Shown: piece by piece, positions 8,719-18,094 of the stretch
Position numbering within the stretch: the stretch's first letter is position 1
Layout of the letters: each line of letters starts with the position of its first letter
NCBI RefSeq assembly: GCF_001447995.1
Contig: NZ_LDPE01000001.1
Coordinates: forward strand, 2,046,001-2,110,000
Length of the DNA: 64,000 bases
Source: Maribacter dokdonensis DSW-8
GTDB lineage: Bacteria > Bacteroidota > Bacteroidia > Flavobacteriales > Flavobacteriaceae
Direction: 5' to 3'
Position numbers and translations under genes: made by a program
Notes under the pieces: generated by a model
What the model was told of the DNA's origin: nothing
The model's database searches: none
Seen by the model: the letters and a program-made list of their open reading frames with translations, nothing else

Positions 8719-10155
8719 ATGGCTTTCAATTATAAAGACATTAATGAATACTTAAGAATTATGATAAGACCTACTTCATTAAAAAACACATTTTTCTTTT
8801 TTGCTACCATACTATTTTATGCATGTCTATTTGAATCTTGTGCCTCTGAAAAAGACCATGTAGAAGATGGGAATACCACGCATGAACAATCAGAAGAACC
8901 CAAAATCATCACTTTTAGTTTTTTAACTACAGATAATAATGGCTTAACCACCGATATTGCTGCAACCCTTGATGAAGAAATAAAAACTATCTACGTTGAG
9001 CTTGATCCATTAGTGGTAAACATAGGCCAACTAATACCTACCATTACCTTATCATCTGGATCTAAGGTTAGCCCTATATCAAAATCTGAACAAGATTTTA
9101 GCCATGAAGTTACCTATACGGTTACTGCAGAAAACGGTACAACAACCGTTTATAAAGTTGTACCGAGTATTATAGGGAATATTTGTACTTCTAATCTAGT
9201 TGATTCCGGTCCTATTGTAGTAAGTACGAACAATCAACGCATAGAAAACCTTTATATTAGAACAACTGACCAACATGGTATTGAGATCAACAACCATACA
9301 GGTGTGGTAATCTCTAATTGTATTATTGAATACACCGGGGCTTATATGGGAATAAAGTTCACCAGTGCCGATAACCTGACCATAAAAAACTGTTATATAA
9401 AATATACCAATGCGCCATCTAGCGGTTCATTAGCGGATTCTGAAAGAAACTGTATTGAAGGTTTAGGTTCGCAAAATATTGTAATTGCCAATGTAAAATT
9501 AGAGGACGGGTCAACGGGCATACGTTTGAACCAATGTGATGATTCGGTTTTAAGATATATTGAAGGCCATAATATGAGAGGTCCTTTCCCTAGGGGACAA
9601 TTAGTACAATACGATAAATGCGCCGGTGGACTTTTAGAGAATTTCTCCGTGATTAATGATCGTGATGTGGCTTGGACAGAAGACAATATAAGTATCTACA
9701 AAAGTGGTGGGCAACAGATCAAAAAAGGATTGATCGTTGGCAATAACAGCCCTACTGGTGTTGGTGTGTTATTTGAAGATCAAAATACCGAAGGTGCACG
9801 AGGTGGTTACGGCGGACTTGTAGAAGATGTAGATTTTTTGGAAATGGGTAATGGTGTGGTCTCCTCTGTGGAAGGCTCTAAAAATGTGAGTTTTACAAGA
9901 ATACGAGCCAAACAGATCATTTGTGGCGATTTAGGACAAAACAGGGGAAAATCTACCTCTAACTCATTAATATTCGGTGCTTTTGGCACTACGGCCAATA
10001 CCGGTGGAAATAGTATAAATGATTGTATCGTGTACAATTCCTGTAACCCCACCAATATTGTTTGGCCAGAACACAATTTTGATGTTATTGACTATAGAAC
10101 AGATATTGATTTTGAACCTAGAAATCCTATTGTGCTTAATTTCAACTGTGATTAA
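8719..10155 (+). CDS. Beta-helix lipoprotein with DUF5018-like N-terminal domain
   Basis: The frame opens at 8719, but the ATG at 8761 (MIRPTSLKN) directly precedes the signal sequence and may be the true start. A lipobox-like FESC follows the hydrophobic stretch. Residues about 58-145 resemble the DUF5018-type domain: ITFSFLTTDNNGLTTDI, ITLSSGSKVSPIS, and VTYTVTAENGTTTVYKV. From about 150 to the end the protein is a right-handed beta-helix with short coils such as IENLYIRTTDQHGIEINN, GVVISNCIIEYTG, NLTIKNCYIKYTN and NIVIANVKLEDGS. Such proteins are often surface-exposed lyase- or epimerase-like. Substrate is unknown, but the gene sits inside the polysaccharide locus with a second beta-helix gene nearby. 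Confidence 0.85.
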   Translation: MAFNYKDINEYLRIMIRPTSLKNTFFFFATILFYACLFESCASEKDHVEDGNTTHEQSEEPKIITFSFLTTDNNGLTTDIAATLDEEIKTIYVELDPLVVNIGQLIPTITLSSGSKVSPISKSEQDFSHEVTYTVTAENGTTTVYKVVPSIIGNICTSNLVDSGPIVVSTNNQRIENLYIRTTDQHGIEINNHTGVVISNCIIEYTGAYMGIKFTSADNLTIKNCYIKYTNAPSSGSLADSERNCIEGLGSQNIVIANVKLEDGSTGIRLNQCDDSVLRYIEGHNMRGPFPRGQLVQYDKCAGGLLENFSVINDRDVAWTEDNISIYKSGGQQIKKGLIVGNNSPTGVGVLFEDQNTEGARGGYGGLVEDVDFLEMGNGVVSSVEGSKNVSFTRIRAKQIICGDLGQNRGKSTSNSLIFGAFGTTANTGGNSINDCIVYNSCNPTNIVWPEHNFDVIDYRTDIDFEPRNPIVLNFNCD

Positions 10156-10199
10156 GGTGGTAATGGCAATTAGACATGTTCAAGGAAAACACCACAACA

Positions 10200-11135
10200 T
10201 TACCCTTCAGTAGCATACCCGGGAATTCTTAGAAAGCCCAATATTTTTCTGCGTACTATAGTGTCTTTAAAGAAATATTTAAAATACCTTCTATCTGCCT
10301 TTATATCCCTAATAATAAACTTAGGATGCGCTAACGGAAAATCTATTTCCTGTGCTTCATTATATTGTCTAGCATCATTGGCACTAACGGTATGTGTAGC
10401 ATCTTCACCAAACCCAACATTTTTGATCATATTTTGGTTTGGTATTATTGACAAGCCAGAGTTGACCAGTTTTGTATAGTCCCACTGATAGTCCCACCAA
10501 GAGACTTCTTTAGCATTGATCGTTTTTTCTATTTTACTAAGTCGATATTTCTTTTCGATGATATTTGAAAAGTAGTTGTCAAAATAGCCTTTCCTTTTTA
10601 GTTCTGGAAAGCTTGAACATTCGTAATCATAGTTTTTCCAGGCTCTTCGCCAACTTGCCCAACCCCACTCATGACTAAAATAAGAGAAGTAATACGAATA
10701 ATCTGAATCTGAGACATATCCGTTCTGAAAGTTAGACCCCCCAATATGCATAATCTGATTATTGTCTCTATATCTTTCCAATAATTCTGAACAAAACTTG
10801 AAAAAACTCAAAGACGGCAAACAATCATCTTCTAGAATAATGCCTTCTTCCTCATTTTCAAAAAACCAATCTATAGCAGTTTTGGGCCCTAATCCACAAC
10901 CTACATTTTCTTCCCTGAACAACGTTTTAACTTCACAATCCCAATCTACTAAATCTACAATAGCCCTAGTTTCTTTGCATTTTTGATCATCCTTACCATT
11001 TTTACGTGGACCATCTGCCGCAACATAGAGTTTTGCTGGCTGGGCTTTCCGTATCATTTCAAAAACCCTTTTCGCCTGTTCCGGCCTATTAAAAATGATA
11101 AATAGTACCGGTGCTTGTGCTGTTGCTGTTTTCAT
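10200..11135 (-). CDS. GT-A fold glycosyltransferase (nucleotide-diphospho-sugar transferase)
   Basis: A 311-aa transferase. The start APVLFIIFNRPEQAKRVFEMI and the metal-binding ILEDDCLPSLSFFKF match the family often labelled nucleotide-diphospho-sugar transferase or, misleadingly, hemolytic protein HlpA-like. The aromatic stretch YFSHEWGWASWRRAW (about residue 165) is typical of that family. It is cytosolic, without membrane segments. Its ATG overlaps the stop of the upstream GT2 gene by 4 bp and it is last in the Wza-Wzc-Wzy-Wzx operon, so it probably adds a sugar to the repeat unit polymerised by that operon. Donor and linkage are not predictable. Confidence 0.85.
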   Translation of the reverse strand: MKTATAQAPVLFIIFNRPEQAKRVFEMIRKAQPAKLYVAADGPRKNGKDDQKCKETRAIVDLVDWDCEVKTLFREENVGCGLGPKTAIDWFFENEEEGIILEDDCLPSLSFFKFCSELLERYRDNNQIMHIGGSNFQNGYVSDSDYSYYFSYFSHEWGWASWRRAWKNYDYECSSFPELKRKGYFDNYFSNIIEKKYRLSKIEKTINAKEVSWWDYQWDYTKLVNSGLSIIPNQNMIKNVGFGEDATHTVSANDARQYNEAQEIDFPLAHPKFIIRDIKADRRYFKYFFKDTIVRRKILGFLRIPGYATEG

Positions 11136-12022
11136 TTTAAATAGTCTTCATTTTTAAACAATTGCCAAATGATGGGAAATAAGGTTTTACCCCACAACAG
11201 TAAGAATGCCTGTGGTAGGTGAAACGGAAAATGCACCTTAATGAACTTTAAATATTCTTTATACGATAAGCCTATAGGGCTATATAAATATGCTATTCTT
11301 TGTTTTAAATTACTTTTTTGACTTAACCAATTTACCCCATGATCATTTTTACAATAACCACAATAAGCACTGGCAACATAGGTAAAAATACCGTTGTCCA
11401 AAGCTTTTAAGGTGTAATCAAAATCTGCAATACCGTGCGTATAGGTTTCTGTTAAAGAACCGATAACCTCGTAGACTTCATGAGGTACCAGCATGATATT
11501 GGCATTGCCCATTTCGCACTTCTGCGGATATTTATCATTAGGCAATACCATTTTGCTCTTAAACGATAGTTTATTCAAAATTTTATGTCCGCCGTAGGAA
11601 ACCTTCTTAGTATCTGGATCTAAGGTAGGACCCACGATGATACTTTTAGGTTCGTTTACTTCTTCTAAGTCACTTAACAGTCTGGTCAGTGTATCCTTAA
11701 AAACAATAGTATCATCATTTAACAGTAAATAATAATCTGAATGCCTGTCATTATCCCGAGCCGCTTTCCAAGCCGTACGCATGCCACCTGCCCAAAATAA
11801 ACTACCTGATCCCTGTATGATATGAAGGTTTTTGAAATTACCCTGAAGGTATTCCGTAGTACCATCTGTACTACCATCATCTACCAGGTAAATTTTTAAA
11901 TAATAACTATCATCATCTAAATCACAGTTTAAAAGCGCCTCTAAACAGCTATACGTTTTCATCTTACGATTATGGCACGTAAGTAAAACCGTTATTAATT
12001 TCTTTTCTTTAGTTGACATCAT
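11132..12022 (-). CDS. Glycosyltransferase family 2
   Basis: A 296-aa inverting GT-A transferase. The family start LITVLLTCHNRKMKT, the nucleotide-binding YLVDDGSTDGT, the substrate loop SGSLFWAGGMRTAW, and the DxD region YLLLNDDTIVF are all visible. This variant with the WAGGMR loop is usual in rhamnosyl- and related transferases of capsule loci. The C-terminal helix (YKEYLKFIKVHFPFHLPQAF) may sit on the membrane. It follows the Wzx flippase gene by 19 bp and is coupled by 4 bp to the next transferase. Two Met codons occur at the start; the first is used here. Specificity is unknown. Confidence 0.9.
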   Translation of the reverse strand: MMSTKEKKLITVLLTCHNRKMKTYSCLEALLNCDLDDDSYYLKIYLVDDGSTDGTTEYLQGNFKNLHIIQGSGSLFWAGGMRTAWKAARDNDRHSDYYLLLNDDTIVFKDTLTRLLSDLEEVNEPKSIIVGPTLDPDTKKVSYGGHKILNKLSFKSKMVLPNDKYPQKCEMGNANIMLVPHEVYEVIGSLTETYTHGIADFDYTLKALDNGIFTYVASAYCGYCKNDHGVNWLSQKSNLKQRIAYLYSPIGLSYKEYLKFIKVHFPFHLPQAFLLLWGKTLFPIIWQLFKNEDYLK

Positions 12023-12041
12023 CTCTAAACTTTTTCAACTG

Positions 12042-13409
12042 TTAAGCTGGTAACTTTCTGTTTTTTCTCATTTCTACATACACTTGGTACGGTGCAACAA
12101 TTAACCCATTGACATTGGTTACCACAATTGCCATACAGATACCAAAAATTCCATAACCCATTTCTACCGATAGGAAATAAGCTATTGGTACAAAAAATAG
12201 GATTACAAAAATGGAAATATAGAATTGTAAATTGACCTTACCCATGCCGTTCAACACACTTATAAATATTTCTGAAAAGCAATTAGACAACACTATTAGA
12301 ACAACACCCAATGAGGTTATGAACGGTATGGTTATAATATCACCGATCCATAAGTTATAGATAGTAGGCGCCAATAATAATCCAATGATACATCCTACGG
12401 CAATAACGCTCCAAATGAGCAATAGCTTTTTTATCAATTTTTTAATCCACGTATAATCATTGTTTACCTGGGCATTGGTAACAGAACTCCACACCGGACT
12501 CAATATGATACCAAATATTAAAGAAGCAACGCTAAACAGCTTAAAAGCAATATTGAACTCGGTTACCTTTTCTGGTCTAAAGTATTTACTGATCAAAAAA
12601 TTACTGGTTTGAAACTGCACCATATATGCAATGTTCAAAAAGAAAAATTTGATCCCTAGAGAAAAGATAGACCCTAAGGTATCTACCGTAGGTTTTTCTA
12701 TTTTCTGTATTAAATCCGGTCTTTGTACTACAAAGAAATATGCGGTAAAGAGAAATATAGAAAGTACATTACTACCCATGACCACAAAACCTAAATTAAA
12801 TAAGGAAGGCTCAGAAAATTCCCTTAAATACAGAATACCAATTAAGCCAAGCACATTGCCCAATAAGATAGTCCTGGCAATCATTGCAGGCTTTTGCAGG
12901 GCAAATTGGATAGGGTTATATATTTGAAAAATAAACTGTAAGCTAAAAAAGGATATTAAAAGAAAAACCAACTGTTGCAGTTCTGAACGGTATGACGCAT
13001 CTACTCCTAAAAATTCATCCCATTTTAACTGATCTGTAAATATGACATTTAAGATAAATATGACAGTAGAGATCAATATTAATACGGCTGCAGTGGTATG
13101 AACCAGTTTTCGCTGCTCTTTGATATCATCCAGAGCTACGGCTTCTGAAAATTTATTGCGTAGACCGTTACCAAAACCAATATCCAACAAGGTAAACCAT
13201 GTTAACACAGAACTAAGCGTTAACCAAATACCGTATCGTTCAGCGTTGACAAAATTTATAACCAAAGGAACAAACAAAAAGTTTATAGCCGTACCCAAGC
13301 CTCTTAAAATCAACGAAGAAAAAACATTCTTAATCAACAGATTAGTCCTAGAATTTCCTTGAAAATAAGACTGTATGATTACCTTAATGGAGTTAAACCT
13401 TTTGATCAT
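12042..13409 (-). CDS. Wzx-type oligosaccharide flippase
   Basis: A 455-aa polytopic membrane protein of the MATE/PST flippase superfamily. Around twelve to fourteen hydrophobic segments are visible, starting with NVFSSLILRGLGTAINFLF. Characteristic features are FVNAERYGIWLTLSS and LDIGFGNGLRNKFSEA (about residues 52-90), near-universal in this family. It would move undecaprenyl-linked repeat units to the periplasm. Its ATG shares one base with the TAA stop of the Wzy gene (TAATG at 13409), a strong sign of coupled translation of polymerase and flippase. Confidence 0.92.
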   Translation of the reverse strand: MIKRFNSIKVIIQSYFQGNSRTNLLIKNVFSSLILRGLGTAINFLFVPLVINFVNAERYGIWLTLSSVLTWFTLLDIGFGNGLRNKFSEAVALDDIKEQRKLVHTTAAVLILISTVIFILNVIFTDQLKWDEFLGVDASYRSELQQLVFLLISFFSLQFIFQIYNPIQFALQKPAMIARTILLGNVLGLIGILYLREFSEPSLFNLGFVVMGSNVLSIFLFTAYFFVVQRPDLIQKIEKPTVDTLGSIFSLGIKFFFLNIAYMVQFQTSNFLISKYFRPEKVTEFNIAFKLFSVASLIFGIILSPVWSSVTNAQVNNDYTWIKKLIKKLLLIWSVIAVGCIIGLLLAPTIYNLWIGDIITIPFITSLGVVLIVLSNCFSEIFISVLNGMGKVNLQFYISIFVILFFVPIAYFLSVEMGYGIFGICMAIVVTNVNGLIVAPYQVYVEMRKNRKLPA

Positions 13410-14671
13410 TATATTGTGTTAGGTCTTTTTAATGGTAGGTACTTTGACCTATAATCAAATGACAAAGCTGTAAAATCTTGTTTTTTAAATGTGGGCAAAA
13501 ATATAAATATGACACAAATAGGTAGCATTAGTATGGGTTCACCAAAGCTTAATATCAGTAAAATTAATATGGAATAACATACGTATTCGGTTTTTCTTAA
13601 ATACCCCCGGCATAACTTACCATATCTATAGAGTAAAACCATAAGCCCAACCAAACCGAACTTAGTTATAAAGTCCATAATACCGTTAGAGATATTAACA
13701 TTAAACTCATTAATATAGTACTCATCATATTGATTACTGACCCCTAAAAAAAGTTTCCAGTTAAACTGTTCGTAAAGAAAAATTACACTTGCAAAACGGT
13801 TTAAGGGTATTTGCCTTTCTACATCTTCATAATACACCGATAATTGCTCCAACTCTTTTAAATCACGTATATCTTGCTCATAAATCTCAACCACCTTCTC
13901 CCCTAAAAAAGGTACGTTGGGAATGGCCAATGCAAATATGACCGCAAAAATTATGATGGTAATCTTACTGCCCCTGCTCAATACACGATACCGAAGAAAA
14001 TACAATATAAACGCACCTAAATATGCCGTGGTAGATACCGTTGTTAAAATGGCCAAGGTGATTATCAATGCCTCTTTGTTCAGTTTAAAATCATTGATTA
14101 AAAAATTGAACATTAATGCCAAAGTCAAAAACGAACCAAAAGCGCCAGGCTCCCAACAAAATCCGGAATTTCTATAGTAATGGATATCATCAAAAGTGAA
14201 AAATACAAAATTGGTATATCTAAAAGAGCCGTCATCTACCGTTAAACTTTCGAACGTAGTACCTATTGCCTTTACAATTGCGCCATTTTGAAACAATTGA
14301 ATACTATAAAACACCAGGGAGACTATGGCTAAATGCGAAATTACCTTTACCAAATAATACAAAGCCTTTTCTCGTAGTATCACACAAAACAAATAGGCCG
14401 TAAATGCAAATTTGAAAAAATAGAATACATCGCTTGCAAAATAATCCGCAGGTAGTTTATTCAGTTTGAATCGAACGGCGATATATAGAAAGTACACTGC
14501 CAGGAAAGTCAAGAAATACTGAATATCGCGCTTTTTAACCTTCTTCAATCGAAACGCAACGATAATCATAAAAACCTCAAGCCCAAACCAAGCTGAATTA
14601 TAATCAACTAAAAAATTGGCTTTAGAAGAAAACAACAAGAAAAGTAAAACTACAAGGTAGTATATATTCAT
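13409..14671 (-). CDS. Wzy-type O-antigen/capsule polymerase
   Basis: A 420-aa protein with about ten to twelve membrane segments and a large periplasmic loop (about residues 262-320). The motif GFCWEPGAFGSFLTLA (about residue 170) is frequent in Wzy and O-antigen ligase-like polymerases of Bacteroidota. Low sequence conservation is normal for Wzy, so the call rests on topology, this motif and position: it lies directly between the Wzc-like and Wzx genes. It would join flipped repeat units in the periplasm under chain-length control by the neighbouring Wzc-like protein. An alternative is O-antigen ligase, less likely next to Wzx and Wzc. Confidence 0.85.
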   Translation of the reverse strand: MNIYYLVVLLFLLFSSKANFLVDYNSAWFGLEVFMIIVAFRLKKVKKRDIQYFLTFLAVYFLYIAVRFKLNKLPADYFASDVFYFFKFAFTAYLFCVILREKALYYLVKVISHLAIVSLVFYSIQLFQNGAIVKAIGTTFESLTVDDGSFRYTNFVFFTFDDIHYYRNSGFCWEPGAFGSFLTLALMFNFLINDFKLNKEALIITLAILTTVSTTAYLGAFILYFLRYRVLSRGSKITIIIFAVIFALAIPNVPFLGEKVVEIYEQDIRDLKELEQLSVYYEDVERQIPLNRFASVIFLYEQFNWKLFLGVSNQYDEYYINEFNVNISNGIMDFITKFGLVGLMVLLYRYGKLCRGYLRKTEYVCYSILILLILSFGEPILMLPICVIFIFLPTFKKQDFTALSFDYRSKYLPLKRPNTI

Positions 14672-14710
14672 TTTGGCCCTTACTTTATTCTAATTTTGGT
14701 AGGTCGTTTA

Positions 14711-17035
14711 TTAATTGTTCGTAACATCGTTAAAAACAACCATAGGATTTTTAAACTTCTTATTGCGCTTAGCTTCTTCCAAGATTGCCAGATCATCTAA
14801 ATGGGTATAATTCTCACGAACCATAAAAACACAACAATCCGAAAATTTAGAAAGGGCAAGCGTATCTGCCAATGTGCCAATTGGGGCGGAGTCTATGACA
14901 ATATAATCGAAGTCATTTCTTAACTGCTCCATAAATTGAACCATTTGCACTGAATTAAAAGATTCTAGTCCGTCTACTTTTTCGGAACCCAACCCTATGG
15001 CAAACAAATTGTCATTGTTATTTACCGGTACCAGCAAATCGTTGATAGTAATAGTACGGGTTCCTGGCGATAGGTAATTTGAAATACCAATTTCTGAATT
15101 AGCAGCTCCCAATGCCCCCATTAATTCTGGATTGTGCTTATCTAATTCTAAAATCACGACTTTAGAGTTTGAAGAAGCCAGTGCCACCCCAATATTTGAG
15201 GAAAAGAAAGTTTTTCCCTCCCCCTCTTGGGCAGAAGTAACCAAAATAGTTTGCATCTTCTTTTTAGGTAGATGAAAACTCATATTCATACGCATCATTC
15301 TAAAATCTTGAGCCAATCTACTACTCTCCTCTCCCTTTTCAATAAGATTTTTACCTGATGCATTATGTGTTATTTCACCTATTAAAGGCACACTAATTCT
15401 TTTCTGAACATCTTTCTTATCGGCAACTTTAGTATTTAATCCATCCTTTAAATGAACAATACCTACAGGAACGGCAAGACCCAATAACAGGGATACCAAC
15501 ATGAATAGTTTTTTACTAGGAGATTTAGACTCAAAATCAGTAATAGCCTTATCGATTACGGTAAAGTTATCTTGCCTAACACCAACCATTAAAGCCGCCT
15601 CTTCCCTCTTTTGTAATAAGTACAAAAACAAGTTTTCCTTAATACCCTGCTCTCTACTAATTTCCAATAATTGCCTTTGCATTGATGGTATTCTTTGCTT
15701 TTTGGCTGCAAATTGATTGGACCTACTTCTAATACTACCTATAGTACTTCTTAAACTTTGCCTAGATGTAGAAAGGCTACCAAGAATATTTCCTTTCAGC
15801 TGCTGTAACTGATCCCTAATATCGATCATACGCGGGTTGTTCTCAGGAACCGTTCTTTGCAGACTTTTGCGCTCTATCTGTAATCTATTATAATTATCTA
15901 TTAAATACACCAGATTAGGGCTTGATACACTTAAAGAATTTAAAGTAGATTCATTATCCCCATTTCTTAAATTACGGTCTATAGCACTTAAAACTTTTAG
16001 TTCTATTTCAGCTTCGGTCAGTTTTCTACTATAATCTATTTCTTGCTCCGAAAATGAATTTGCATCGAACTCTACATTAGCCAGTTCATTTTCTGTTTTG
16101 AACTGGGCAACATTTTTTTCTACCTCACTAAGCTCTACAGATAATGCATTTAAACGCTCATCAATAAACTTTACGTTATTTAAAGCCATGGCATTTTTCT
16201 CTTGATATGCCTTTATACCATATATCTCAACCAATGTATTTATGATATCCTCGCCTTTCTGAGGATTTTGCTCTTTTAAAACAATGTTGATAACAGAAGC
16301 ATCTTTATTGATTACATACACACTCAATGCTTTTTTCACATAATCGTGTGCCATCTCATCTATATCCCTAAATTCCAATAAAAATTCAGTACCCTTTACG
16401 TTGGACTTTTCATTGGGCACAATCTTAAAAGTTCCATACGGTTTTTCAATTTTGTAACCATAATTATATCTATTATAACCATAACTTGAGCTAATAGAAT
16501 TTGCTGCATCTAAGTCCCCTTCAAAATCTTCCGATATACTAAAACTATCTTTTCCTTCTAACTTAATTTTAATAGAAGTATCATAAGCCGATGGATATAA
16601 GGTGTCTACGACAATTTTAAACGGCAACTCTGAACCATATAGTTCCGTTTCAGAAAAAGTCTCTGGAGTACTAACTTTACACTGCAAGGACAAACTATCT
16701 AAAACAGAACGCATTAAATGCACAGAAGTTAACACCTCAATTTCATTGTTAACCCGCTCTGAATTACTAAACGGATTGTTGCTGACCATGTTATTACCAG
16801 AGGCATCTATATTAGAGGTTTCATTTTTCAATAAGATCTTACTAGAAACCTCATATGAAGAGTTTATAAACTGCAGGGCAAGAGCCGCCAAGCCAATAAA
16901 AATCAGAAGAAACAATAGAAATAGTTTCCATGATTTCAGGTATTTGCCCAACAATGCCTTTACATCAAAATTTTCTTCATTATCAGAAGAAGATAGCCTT
17001 GAGTCAAAATATTCCTTTTCAGTCATTGTATTCAA
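14711..17035 (-). CDS. Wzc-like polysaccharide co-polymerase / BY-kinase without tyrosine tail
   Basis: A 774-aa inner-membrane protein. An N-terminal Wzz domain begins with a membrane helix (FLLFLLIFIGLAALALQF, about residues 38-55), a long periplasmic coiled-coil region follows (about 290-470), and a second helix (LFMLVSLLLGLAVPVGIV) leads to a cytoplasmic P-loop domain. Walker A reads AQEGEGKT, Walker A' LELDKHNP and Walker B YIVIDSAPIG. The protein ends right after PMVVFNDVTNN; the Tyr-rich C-terminal tail that BY-kinases autophosphorylate is missing. It should control chain length and link Wzy to the Wza-like outer-membrane exporter. Loss of the tail means regulation may work on other tyrosines or not through phosphorylation at all. 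Confidence 0.92.
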   Translation of the reverse strand: MNTMTEKEYFDSRLSSSDNEENFDVKALLGKYLKSWKLFLLFLLIFIGLAALALQFINSSYEVSSKILLKNETSNIDASGNNMVSNNPFSNSERVNNEIEVLTSVHLMRSVLDSLSLQCKVSTPETFSETELYGSELPFKIVVDTLYPSAYDTSIKIKLEGKDSFSISEDFEGDLDAANSISSSYGYNRYNYGYKIEKPYGTFKIVPNEKSNVKGTEFLLEFRDIDEMAHDYVKKALSVYVINKDASVINIVLKEQNPQKGEDIINTLVEIYGIKAYQEKNAMALNNVKFIDERLNALSVELSEVEKNVAQFKTENELANVEFDANSFSEQEIDYSRKLTEAEIELKVLSAIDRNLRNGDNESTLNSLSVSSPNLVYLIDNYNRLQIERKSLQRTVPENNPRMIDIRDQLQQLKGNILGSLSTSRQSLRSTIGSIRSRSNQFAAKKQRIPSMQRQLLEISREQGIKENLFLYLLQKREEAALMVGVRQDNFTVIDKAITDFESKSPSKKLFMLVSLLLGLAVPVGIVHLKDGLNTKVADKKDVQKRISVPLIGEITHNASGKNLIEKGEESSRLAQDFRMMRMNMSFHLPKKKMQTILVTSAQEGEGKTFFSSNIGVALASSNSKVVILELDKHNPELMGALGAANSEIGISNYLSPGTRTITINDLLVPVNNNDNLFAIGLGSEKVDGLESFNSVQMVQFMEQLRNDFDYIVIDSAPIGTLADTLALSKFSDCCVFMVRENYTHLDDLAILEEAKRNKKFKNPMVVFNDVTNN

Positions 17036-17104
17036 TTTATCGGGATAAATAAGCCTGACTATGAACAGTCCTTAGCTTAAGAATTTTTTAATTGTATGGA
17101 TTGA

Positions 17105-17893
17105 TTAAAAGCTGGCAATAGAAATTACCGCCAATGACAACGAACCTAATATTACCGAGAACCATTGCGTAGCATTAGAAGTATTTCTAACCTTTCTATC
17201 ATTTGGTTGTACGTAAACAATATCATTTGGTCGTAGATAATAGTTTGGTGAAGTAAATAATTCATCTGAAGTAAGATCTATTCTTCTAGTACTTTTAATA
17301 CCGTCTTCCTCACTTATTAATAATACATTATTTCTTTGGGCATATATTGTCATGTCACCCGCCATACCCAAAGCTTCTAGAAGTGTAACTTTTTCATTTG
17401 GTATGGTAAAAACCGCAGGTTGATTTACTTCTCCTAAAACAGAAACTTTAAAGTTCATAAAGCGTATATCAACTATTGGCTCCATCAACAATCTTTTAGA
17501 TATCAACTCTTCTCTTATATATTCTCTCAGTTCTTTCTTTGTAAGACCGGCTACCGCTATTTTGCCCAAAACCGGGAATCTTATAAATCCATCTTGATCG
17601 ATCAAATAACCAGGAGTTTGTATACCGCCTACGTTATTGGCAATATTGAACATCTCGGTTACCTCAGCATTTAAACTGGTAATATTGATACTCAACAAAT
17701 CATTCTTTTGCAAAATGGGCTCTAAGGGCTCATAATATGATGCAAATGTATTATTACCTACTTCATTGAAATAAGATGATTTTTTAGCGCTACCACACGA
17801 TGTCAATTGCAATGCCACAACAAGCAACATTGAAATTTTCAGCAAATAAGATTTAGTGTTGTGAAAGTTAATTGGGGAAATACTAGTTTTCAT
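17105..17893 (-). CDS. Wza-like polysaccharide export lipoprotein
   Basis: A 262-aa outer-membrane lipoprotein. The lipobox is LTSC (Cys at about residue 33), followed by a Poly_export domain (ILQKNDLLSINI, GYLIDQDGFIRFPVLGKI) and an SLBB domain (VSVLGEVNQPAVFTIPNEKVTLLEAL). A hydrophobic C-terminal segment (WFSVILGSLSLAVISIASF) could form the amphipathic helix barrel across the outer membrane, as in E. coli Wza, although this protein is shorter than Wza (about 380 aa). It precedes the Wzc-like gene by 69 bp; the two proteins form the envelope-spanning exporter. The PPTase gene lies 201 bp upstream on the same strand. Confidence 0.93.
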   Translation of the reverse strand: MKTSISPINFHNTKSYLLKISMLLVVALQLTSCGSAKKSSYFNEVGNNTFASYYEPLEPILQKNDLLSINITSLNAEVTEMFNIANNVGGIQTPGYLIDQDGFIRFPVLGKIAVAGLTKKELREYIREELISKRLLMEPIVDIRFMNFKVSVLGEVNQPAVFTIPNEKVTLLEALGMAGDMTIYAQRNNVLLISEEDGIKSTRRIDLTSDELFTSPNYYLRPNDIVYVQPNDRKVRNTSNATQWFSVILGSLSLAVISIASF

Positions 17894-18094
17894 AAATTAA
17901 TTGTTTGCAGCTTATAGTTACTGTAAATGGTGAACATCAAAATTAATTGAAAGAGAAAATTGAACGACATTAATTCCGACATCCTAGTTTATATAATCGT
18001 CGTAATTAAGATAACAGGCCATTTTACCCATTGTTAGCGGAAAAATTTAAAAAAAATTAGGCACTTCATCGTATTTACATGGTCTTACAACAAT

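Noticed and set aside
8000..17900. Polysaccharide locus as a prophage because of the tail-fibre-like domain
   Set aside because: No capsid, terminase, portal or integrase gene is present; the domain occurs in a secreted protein with a signal peptide.
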